From NCBI GenBank assembly GCA_027483345.1, contig JAIXUV010000337.1, positions 1 through 43,787 on the forward strand: DNA of 43,787 nucleotides. The letters are read 5' to 3'. The first letter of the stretch is position 1; each line of letters begins with the position of its first letter. This document shows positions 35,549 through 43,787 of this stretch, one piece after another. The notes below the pieces were generated by a model, which saw nothing but the letters and a program-made list of their open reading frames with translations, was not told the DNA's origin and made no database searches. Both the position numbers and the translations under genes were made by a program. Origin of the DNA: Verrucomicrobiales bacterium. Its GTDB lineage: Bacteria; Verrucomicrobiota; Verrucomicrobiia; Limisphaerales; UBA9464.

Positions 35549-36339
35549 ATCGAGCAGAGATCAAGGCAGGGCAGGGCGGTCAGCTCGTCACGCAGCCGGG
35601 TAAGCCGTTCCCGGGCGATCGCCGATCCCGACGGCATCGTCGAGGTGATCGCATCGATCACCTTGCGACGGCCCTCCGGCGACAGACCCTGAGCGAGGCT
35701 GGCGTTGTCATCCAGGAGGGTGTCGAGCAGCAGCAGCCGGTTGGCCTCGCGGATGCCGGGATCGCCCTGGGTGATGATGATCCCGATGTAGACCATGGAT
35801 ATGCCGTCCCGCATTCGTCTGAGGCCCTCGAGACGGACCTGCGTCCGCTGGGCCTCCGGCAGTGCGACCCAGAAGTCGGCGGCCGGCTTGACGAGGCGAG
35901 CCATGCAGACGGCGGAGAAGCGCAGGGCAAGCGCCATCTCGTCCTGATGTTTCGCCAGGTTCTTGGTGGTCCGTTCCAGAACAAGGGCTGCTGCCTCTTC
36001 CGGGGGCGTGTTCTTGAACTCGTCCCTCCGCGATCCGATGAAGGCGAGGGCTACGTTGTACCGGTTCGAGACGTCACAACTCGCCAGCCCATCGCCCAAA
36101 GTCGCGACCGTCACCGGCCCGAGGCCGCGCGGGTCGAGCGCGACCCGCAACAGCGTCGCGTCCTCCGCGTTCGAAAGGAGCGGGGGAGGGGCGCCGAGCC
36201 CGGCCGCCTCGATACGGGCCGTCAGTCTGACCTGCGCCGCGGTCATCGCTTCCGGGGAAGTTGCGGCGGGCTCACGCGCAGCGGCGGAGCTTGCCGTGAG
36301 GCAGGCTGCCAGCGAGAAAAGGATCAGGGCGCGCGTCAT
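35545..36339 (-). CDS. Secreted hypothetical protein, 264 aa
   Basis: The start at 36339 is preferred because it begins a signal peptide (MTRALILFSLAACLTASSAAA, cleaved near 21) and GAGAGGG lies upstream; 20 more in-frame codons exist. The mature protein is helical with a few Cys (C109-like in LASCD, AVCMAR, LPCLDLC). No domain is recognised. It lies between mutB and the SDR remnant and shares no clear operon. Confidence 0.7.
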   Translation of the reverse strand: MTRALILFSLAACLTASSAAAREPAATSPEAMTAAQVRLTARIEAAGLGAPPPLLSNAEDATLLRVALDPRGLGPVTVATLGDGLASCDVSNRYNVALAFIGSRRDEFKNTPPEEAAALVLERTTKNLAKHQDEMALALRFSAVCMARLVKPAADFWVALPEAQRTQVRLEGLRRMRDGISMVYIGIIITQGDPGIREANRLLLLDTLLDDNASLAQGLSPEGRRKVIDAITSTMPSGSAIARERLTRLRDELTALPCLDLCSI

Positions 36340-36407
36340 CGCCCTCTCGCGTCCGAACATAATGGGAACATTACCTGCTCCGGGCCAGGATGCAAGCAAG
36401 GCCTGTA

Positions 36408-38558
<2,151 letters not shown>

Positions 38559-38561
38559 GGC

Positions 38562-40013
38562 TCAGGCCTCCTCGAACGCGGCGGCGAAACGGATGGGCGG
38601 CAGGGGCGGGCAGGTCGAGTCCGGTCCGGGCAGACGCGGATCGGGACCGTCGACCGCAAAGGCGGCTGGGTCGACGACGGCGACCTCCGGAGCCTTGTCC
38701 TGGGCGTTCGGGAACACCGTGACCCCGAGAATCTTGCGTGACTTGTCGGCATAGGCGGCGGCCTGGGCGTCCCGGGTGGCGCTCACCGCAGTGGCGACCA
38801 GGCCGGCTTCGAGCGCCTTGACGATACCGCCGGCCGACTCGATGGCCTGGAAGCCGGTCCAGGCGGCGCGGGCGATCTGATCGGTGAGGGTGTCCAGGTA
38901 CCAGGCCCCGCCGGCCGGATCGGCGACACGACCGAGGTGGCTCTCTTCCATCAGCACCAGCTGGGTGTTGCGGGCCTGACGACGGCCGAAGGCGGTGGGC
39001 AGGCCGATGGCGTCGGTGAAGGCGCCCAGCACGATGGCGTCGGCGCCGCCCAGGGCGCCGGCGACCCCGGCGCTGGTCAGCCGCAGCAGGTTGGTCCAGG
39101 CGTCCGCCCGGGTCAGCATGCGCTGGGAGGAGCGCGCCTCGACCACCGCCGGGACGTCGACGCCGCAGGCCTGGGTGATCCGCGACCACAGGGCGCGAGC
39201 CGCGCGCACCTTGGCGATGCCGGTGAAATACTCGCCGTCGAGGCTGACGCCCAGGGTGATGCGGCGGAAGGCCTCGTCCATCGGCAAGCCGGCGCGAACC
39301 AGCGCCCTGGCGTAGGCGACGGCCGAGGCGGCCATCAGGGCCAGCTCCTCGGTGTTCGATCCGCCGGCTTCATGCGCGGCGCGGCCGCTGGCCAGGAACA
39401 GCGAGGCCTTGGCGTAGGTCGCCGAGAGACGCGCGCCGACCGTGGCGGCCGAGACGATGTGGCTCTCGATCGGGCCGGGGCTGGCGCCGGTCGCGGCGAA
39501 GGTCGTCAGCGGGTCCATGTGGAAGGCGAGGGGTGCGTTGGGCGCGGCCTTGGCCAGGGTCCCCAGCCAGTCTGCCGCCTTCGGTCCGAGATAACCGGCG
39601 TCCAGCGCCACCGGGGCGAGGTCCAGCAGCACGCCGTCGAGCGCTTGACCGAGGTCGGCGGCCGAGCCGACCGCGACGCCGGTCAGGCCGGCGGGGTCGA
39701 TCGCCAGCAGCAGTGAGGCGGCGCCGCCCTCAAGGTCCTTCAGGGCCTCGGCGCCGGTCTGTTTGCGGTCGGGATGGGCGAGCCGCATGCGCAGGTCCCA
39801 GGGCCGGTCGGCGTCGCGGGCGCGCAGGTCGCGCACCACGTCCGGCGCGCTCTCGGCTGTATAGAGCGGCTCGATGGCGAGACCGTCCGGGGTCTTGCGC
39901 ACGAGGGCGTCCTCGAAGGTCTCACCCTTCAGGGTCTTCTCGACGAGGCGCAGCCAGTCCTCACGGGCGGGTGGCGCGAAGTCGTCGGCCAGCGGCAGAA
40001 TCGTCCCGGACAA
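38562..40013 (-). CDS. mutA: Methylmalonyl-CoA mutase, small subunit
   Basis: A 483-aa homologue of the mutase barrel, starting at TTG 40013 because GGGAGA lies 8 nt upstream and homology begins there (LPLADDFAPPAREDWLRLVEKTLKGE). An ATG at 40142 opens the same frame, but the extra 43 residues look non-coding. It lacks the C-terminal B12 domain (no DxHxxG) and ends after the barrel, as in other small subunits of this type. It pairs with MutB as the non-catalytic partner. Confidence 0.9.
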   Translation of the reverse strand: MSGTILPLADDFAPPAREDWLRLVEKTLKGETFEDALVRKTPDGLAIEPLYTAESAPDVVRDLRARDADRPWDLRMRLAHPDRKQTGAEALKDLEGGAASLLLAIDPAGLTGVAVGSAADLGQALDGVLLDLAPVALDAGYLGPKAADWLGTLAKAAPNAPLAFHMDPLTTFAATGASPGPIESHIVSAATVGARLSATYAKASLFLASGRAAHEAGGSNTEELALMAASAVAYARALVRAGLPMDEAFRRITLGVSLDGEYFTGIAKVRAARALWSRITQACGVDVPAVVEARSSQRMLTRADAWTNLLRLTSAGVAGALGGADAIVLGAFTDAIGLPTAFGRRQARNTQLVLMEESHLGRVADPAGGAWYLDTLTDQIARAAWTGFQAIESAGGIVKALEAGLVATAVSATRDAQAAAYADKSRKILGVTVFPNAQDKAPEVAVVDPAAFAVDGPDPRLPGPDSTCPPLPPIRFAAAFEEA

Positions 40014-40191
40014 GCGTGGCGTCTCCCAAGTGCGATGCAGCAATCGCTGCGGGTGATGCGCCCCTGCCGTTAGGTGCGTCAAGCGTCGGCGCCGGGATTT
40101 GCCTTCCGCCGGGGGAGGCCATTTAGCGCTTGCGATCATCAAACGGCCGTTTTACTTACAGCGTATATTCATAGACGGAGCGCTTCCCGCC

Positions 40192-41196
40192 ATGGCCCTG
40201 CCGCCGATCCTTCGTGACCGCCTTCGCCTGCCGGTCATCGCCTCGCCGCTGTTCATCATCTCCGGTCCCGACCTGGTCATCGCCCAGTGCAAGGCCGGCA
40301 TCGTCGGTTCCTTCCCCTCGCTGAACGCCCGGCCGATCAGTCAGCTCGACGAATGGCTGGCCCGCATCACCGAGGAGCTGGCCGCCTGGGACCGCGCCAA
40401 CCCGGATACGCCCTCGGCCCCGTTCGCGGTGAACCAGATCGTCCACAGGACCAACAACCGGCTCGAGGAAGACCTGGCCCTCTGCGAGAAGTACAAGGCC
40501 CCGATCGTCATCACCTCGCTGGGCGCCCGTGAGGAGCTGAACCAGGCCGTTCACGGCTGGGGCGGCATCACCCTGCACGACGTCATCAACGACAACCACG
40601 CCCACAAGGCGATCGAGAAGGGCGCCGATGGCCTGATTCCGGTTGCGGCCGGAGCCGGCGGGCATGCCGGGGCGCTGTCGCCGTTCGCGCTGATCCAGGA
40701 GATCCGCCAGTGGTTCGACGGCCCGGTGGCGCTGTCGGGCTCCATCGCCAGCGGCAAGGCCATCCTCGCGGCCCAGGCCATGGGCGCAGACCTGGCCTAT
40801 ATCGGCTCCGCGTTCATCGCCACGAAGGAAGCCAACGCCGTCCAGGGCTACAAGGACATGATCGTCGAGAGTTCGGGCGAGGATATCGTCTATTCGAACC
40901 TGTTCACCGGCGTGCACGGCAACTACCTGCGTCCGTCCATCATCCGGGCGGGCATGGACCCGGACAACCTGCCGGTCAGCGACCCCTCGAAGATGAACTT
41001 CGGCTCGGGCGGCAACCAGGAAGCCAAGGCGTGGAAGGACATCTGGGGCTGCGGCCAGGGCATCGGCGCGATCGACGCCGTCCTGAGCGCCGGCGACCTG
41101 GTCGCCAAGTTCGCCAGTGAGTACGAGGCCGCCAAGGCGGAGCTCGCCGGCAAGACCGCCCTGACCTCGGGCGCGAAGCTGGCCTTCGCGGGCTAG
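40192..41196 (+). CDS. Nitronate monooxygenase family protein
   Basis: A 334-aa FMN TIM-barrel oxidoreductase of the 2-nitropropane dioxygenase type. APLF-like ASPLFIISGPDLV at the start, the AAGAGGHAG motif (FMN and catalytic His) and LSGSIASGKAILAAQAMGADLAYIGSAF are the family's key segments. The start at 40192 is used; an upstream frame to 40099 has no support. It detoxifies nitronates or is a related enoyl reductase. It diverges from mutA; promoters of both must lie in 40014-40191. Confidence 0.93.
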   Translation: MALPPILRDRLRLPVIASPLFIISGPDLVIAQCKAGIVGSFPSLNARPISQLDEWLARITEELAAWDRANPDTPSAPFAVNQIVHRTNNRLEEDLALCEKYKAPIVITSLGAREELNQAVHGWGGITLHDVINDNHAHKAIEKGADGLIPVAAGAGGHAGALSPFALIQEIRQWFDGPVALSGSIASGKAILAAQAMGADLAYIGSAFIATKEANAVQGYKDMIVESSGEDIVYSNLFTGVHGNYLRPSIIRAGMDPDNLPVSDPSKMNFGSGGNQEAKAWKDIWGCGQGIGAIDAVLSAGDLVAKFASEYEAAKAELAGKTALTSGAKLAFAG

Positions 41197-41223
41197 CCAG
41201 CGACACTAACGCACGGGCTTTCG

Positions 41224-41263
41224 CCGCCGGAGTTGAGCCTTTCCAGAGGCTTGGCTCCGGCGG
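41224..41263 (+). terminator. Intrinsic terminator after the nitronate monooxygenase gene
   Basis: CCGCCGGAG (41224-41232) and CTCCGGCGG (41255-41263) form a 9-bp stem, with a second inner helix (GAGCCT/AGGCTT), followed by TTTCGATTCG. It starts 28 bases after the stop. Confidence 0.75.
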
Positions 41264-41332
41264 TTTCGATTCGATCCCCCTGCGTCGCAAGGCGGCCATC
41301 CTTGGCGTGACGCACGACAGGGAGATCGACGC

Positions 41333-42841
41333 ATGTCCGACGACGCCACACCCCGCCTCGGGCTGCCCTATCTGGCGGCCGGTCAGGCGCAGAAGCACGT
41401 GACCCTCAACGAGGCTCTGAGCCGGCTCGACGGTCTGGTCCAGACGGTGGTCGCCAGCCGCGTCGTCGCCGCCCAACCGGTCGACCCGGTCGAGGGCGCG
41501 CTCTACATCCTGCCTGATGGCGCCACCGGCGAGGCCTGGGTCGGCGAGGCCGTCGGTACGCTGATGCGCTTCGAGGCCGGCGGCTGGCGCCCCCTCGCGG
41601 TGGTTGACGGCTGCCTGGCCTGGCTGCTGGACGAAGGGCTCCTGCTGGTCCGGGTGGAGGCGGGCTGGATACCCGCCACGCCTGACGTCGATCTGCAGAA
41701 CGTGCCGTTTCTCGGCCTCGGTACGACGGCCGATGCGGCCAACCCGTTGGCTGTCCGGGTGAACGGCGCCCTGCTCACCGCGCGGCCGGTGGTCGACGGC
41801 GGCGACGGGGATCTGCGGCTGACGATGAACAAGGAAGCGGCCGGCGATACAGCCACCCTGCTGTTCCAGGCGGGCTTTTCCGGCCGCGCCGAGGTCGGCC
41901 TGGCAGGCGACGAGGACTTCAGCATCAAGGTCTCGCCCGACGGCGCGGACTGGACCCGGGCGCTCGCCATCGACCGTTCGACCGGCCAGGCGACCTTCGC
42001 CCGCGCGCCGACGCGGCCGCAGGAGGTCGCCGTCTTCACCGGCGACGGCGTCTACGCCGTTCCCGACTGGGCGCGACGCCTCGTCCTCGTCGCGATCGGC
42101 GGGGGCGGGGGCGGCGGCGCGGGGGCCACCGGAACCAGCAGCGTCAACCGATCCGGCGGCGCCGGCGGCGGCGGCGGCGGGATTATCCGGGAGGTCATCG
42201 ACGTCGATGAACTCGCCAGCGGCTCCCTGACCGTGGTGGTCGGGGCCGGCGGCGCAGCCGGAGCGAGCGTCACCGGCGTCAACGCTGGCGGCGCCGGCGG
42301 GGCAGGGACCGACAGCAGCGTGGCCTGCGAGGCGGTGGTCCTGGTCGTCGCGGGGGGCGGCTCCGGCGGGGCCGGCGGCACAACCAGCAACAGTAACGGC
42401 GGCGCCGGCGGCTTCGGCGCCACGCCGGGCAATGCGGGCGGCAATGGCGGCACGTCCAGCAACGCCCTGGCCGGCGGGGAGCAGACCTGCGGCCTGGGGC
42501 CGGGCGGCGGGGGCGGCGCCGGCGGGCTGAACACTGCCTCCGCCACCACATCGGGACGCGAAGGGGGCCACGGCGCCCTGGCCGGACGCCGGGCGGCCCG
42601 TGGCGCAGGCGGGACCGCCGGCGGGGCCGGATCGGCCGGGGCGCCGAAGGCGTGGCAGCGCGGATGCGGGGCCGGGGGAGGCGGGGGCGGCGGCATTGCC
42701 TCGACAAACGGCGGCGCGGGCGGCGCGGGAGGCGCGCCCGGCGGCGGGGGCGGCGGCGGCGGCGCCAGTCGGGACAGCCTCACCTCGGGCGCGGGCGGCC
42801 CAGGCGCGCGCGGCGAGGTCTGGATCATCGCGGTCGGCTGA
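41333..42841 (+). CDS. DUF2793 protein with long polyglycine C-terminal domain
   Basis: A 502-aa protein. The N-terminal DUF2793 domain (about 5-115; LGLPYLAAGQAQKHVTLNEALSRLD) is found in alphaproteobacterial gene transfer agent or phage spike proteins. The middle (about 115-250) is beta-rich. The C-terminus (about 255-502) is dense in Gly runs (six to eight in a row several times) separated by short Ser/Thr/Ala or Val segments, like polyglycine-helix receptor-binding tips of phage tail fibres. It has no other phage genes around it. GGGAG precedes the ATG. Likely a spike, fibre or adhesin; location in a particle or on the cell is not proven. Confidence 0.85.
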   Translation: MSDDATPRLGLPYLAAGQAQKHVTLNEALSRLDGLVQTVVASRVVAAQPVDPVEGALYILPDGATGEAWVGEAVGTLMRFEAGGWRPLAVVDGCLAWLLDEGLLLVRVEAGWIPATPDVDLQNVPFLGLGTTADAANPLAVRVNGALLTARPVVDGGDGDLRLTMNKEAAGDTATLLFQAGFSGRAEVGLAGDEDFSIKVSPDGADWTRALAIDRSTGQATFARAPTRPQEVAVFTGDGVYAVPDWARRLVLVAIGGGGGGGAGATGTSSVNRSGGAGGGGGGIIREVIDVDELASGSLTVVVGAGGAAGASVTGVNAGGAGGAGTDSSVACEAVVLVVAGGGSGGAGGTTSNSNGGAGGFGATPGNAGGNGGTSSNALAGGEQTCGLGPGGGGGAGGLNTASATTSGREGGHGALAGRRAARGAGGTAGGAGSAGAPKAWQRGCGAGGGGGGGIASTNGGAGGAGGAPGGGGGGGGASRDSLTSGAGGPGARGEVWIIAVG

Positions 42842-42857
42842 AGGACGGGAGACAAAC

Positions 42858-42944
42858 ATGGACATCACCACCAACACCGCCGGCCTGGCCGGACGCGCGC
42901 CGGCCTGGAGGTTCGGCGACCGGGCGCCCCGCCGCGAGGGGTGA
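42858..42944 (+). CDS. Very short reading frame, 28 aa
   Basis: ATG at 42858 with GGGAGA 7 bases upstream gives MDITTNTAGLAGRAPAWRFGDRAPRREG. It lies 16 bases after the DUF2793 gene. The good ribosome site is the only support; it could be a leader peptide of the next gene or chance. Confidence 0.3.
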   Translation: MDITTNTAGLAGRAPAWRFGDRAPRREG

Positions 42945-42996
42945 CTTGGCGGGCGGCCCATCCGCACTAGGTTGCTCTCGGAGAATGGAGAGACCC

Positions 42997-43398
42997 ATGG
43001 CCCGCTGGATCGCCGCCTACACCGCTGCCGGCCTCGTGTTCGCGGGCCTCGACGCCCTGTGGCTGGCGGTGCTCGCGGTGGAGATGTACCAGGCCTCGTT
43101 CGGCGACATGCTGCTCGAGACGCCCAACATGACCGCCGCGGTGATCTTCTACGGCCTTTATCTGCTGGGCATCGTGTTCTTCGTCGTGAAGCCGGGTCTG
43201 ACGTCCGGATCCTGGAAGACGGTGCTGGTCCACGGCCTGCTGTTCGGCCTGATCGCCTACGCCACCTACGACCTGACCAACCTGGCCACCCTGAAGGGCT
43301 TCCCGGCCAATGTGGTGTTGCCGGACCTCGCCTGGGGCATGTTCGTGACGACCGTCGCGGGCTTTGCCGGCTGGGTGGCCGGCCGACGCTTCAGCTGA
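42997..43398 (+). CDS. DUF2177 inner-membrane protein
   Basis: A 133-aa membrane protein with four hydrophobic helices (about 4-28, 45-65, 76-92 and 110-128). The segments AGLDALWLAVLA, TAAVIFYGLYLLGIVFFVVKP and AYATYDLTNLATLKG match the DUF2177 family. GGAGAG lies before the ATG at 42997. No function is known for the family. Confidence 0.92.
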   Translation: MARWIAAYTAAGLVFAGLDALWLAVLAVEMYQASFGDMLLETPNMTAAVIFYGLYLLGIVFFVVKPGLTSGSWKTVLVHGLLFGLIAYATYDLTNLATLKGFPANVVLPDLAWGMFVTTVAGFAGWVAGRRFS

Positions 43399-43559
43399 AC
43401 AGGTCGGGCCGCCCGGCCGTAGTCGTCGACCTGGCGCTCGCAGGTCTCGCCGTCCGGGCCCGTCAGCCCGACCGGATGCAGGTCCATCCAGCCCGAATGG
43501 AGCGTGCGGTCGGGCATGTCCGCCGGTGGCGCCCCGCCACGCTTGCGAAGCCTTGTCAT
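43266..43559 (-). CDS. Doubtful reading frame with coding-like codon use, 97 aa
   Basis: From ATG 43559 (MTRLRKRGGAPPADMPDRTLHSGWM...) codons 10-55 have strong G/C third positions and plausible composition. The frame then runs 133 bases into the convergent DUF2177 gene before its stop, and the ribosome site is poor. It may be a real small gene, one whose end has been changed by a frameshift, or a chance frame. Confidence 0.3.
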   Translation of the reverse strand: MTRLRKRGGAPPADMPDRTLHSGWMDLHPVGLTGPDGETCERQVDDYGRAARPVQLKRRPATQPAKPATVVTNMPQARSGNTTLAGKPFRVARLVRS

Positions 43560-43626
43560 GCCGGACTCGAGGGTCCGATTCGAGGGCTGCCCCAAGTCGC
43601 CGGCGGCGGGCGGGCCCTGAAACGCA

Positions 43627-43657
43627 ACAGCCCCGGGCGCGGTGCGCTCGGGGCTGT
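43627..43657 (-). terminator. Intrinsic terminator of tRNA-Thr
   Basis: ACAGCCCCG (43627-43635) and CGGGGCTGT (43649-43657), a 9-bp perfect stem. On the minus strand it begins 15 bases after the tRNA and is followed by TGCGTTTC. Confidence 0.7.
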
Positions 43658-43672
43658 GTCGTGGTTCGAAGG

Positions 43673-43747
<75 letters not shown>

Positions 43748-43787
43748 GAAAGGCGAGGCGCGCCTGATAGCGAAAGTCGGGGGACGG

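Noticed and set aside
42052-42855. Minus-strand proline-rich frame of 267 codons
   Set aside because: It is the antisense shadow of the glycine-rich domain (Gly codons read as Pro on the other strand).

Overview
The window is GC-rich alphaproteobacterial DNA, most likely Caulobacterales (Brevundimonas/Caulobacter-like). This is inferred from the overall gene style, an initiator tRNA with an A-U pair at 29-41, a GTTC-N7-GTTC LexA-type box, and a DUF2793 protein of the kind linked to alphaproteobacterial gene transfer agents. No species can be named from the sequence alone.

Left edge (1-244): the end of an rRNA operon, with a 5S rRNA lacking its 5' end followed by tRNA-fMet(CAT). An integrative and mobilizable element of about 24.4 kb (about 233-24623) sits in the 3' end of this tRNA. 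It encodes a large serine recombinase whose last 13 codons and stop are read antisense through the tRNA. The operon's own terminator now lies at 24692-24727, beyond the element. A strong terminator carried by the element directly after the tRNA CCA takes its place.

Element cargo, left to right: (i) integrase plus a small upstream gene; (ii) a convergent pair, an HExxH metallopeptidase and an unknown protein; (iii) a hairpin-rich intergenic region; (iv) a four-gene defence-type cassette: MmeI-like methyltransferase, superfamily 2 helicase, GIY-YIG nuclease and RloC/AAA_13-like ATPase (related in content to helicase-methylase-ATPase, Hma-type, systems); (v) an ArdC-like antirestriction protein and small accessory genes; (vi) an AT-rich orphan pilin-like gene; (vii) an AbiE toxin-antitoxin pair with two palindromic operators, divergent from a TIR-domain gene and its small partner; (viii) a mobilization module: VirD4-type coupling protein, relaxase, MobC and a candidate oriT. 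There is no type IV secretion apparatus, so transfer would need a helper.

Right end (24432-24683): three structures are superimposed. They are nested palindromes (candidate oriT), an open reading frame that would become a different integrase C-terminus in the excised circle, and a second att-like core followed by a 48-bp relic of another, related integrase gene.

Chromosomal part (24692-43787): ordinary housekeeping and metabolic genes. These include MOSC protein, alpha/beta hydrolase, PYROXD2-like FAD oxidoreductase, luciferase-like monooxygenase, RlmJ, a helix-hairpin-helix protein, MeaB with methylmalonyl-CoA mutase MutA/MutB, YbjQ, two DUF4112 membrane proteins, nitronate monooxygenase, a DUF2793 protein with a long polyglycine tail, a DUF2177 membrane protein and tRNA-Thr(GGT). 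A short 3' remnant of an SDR gene is also present.
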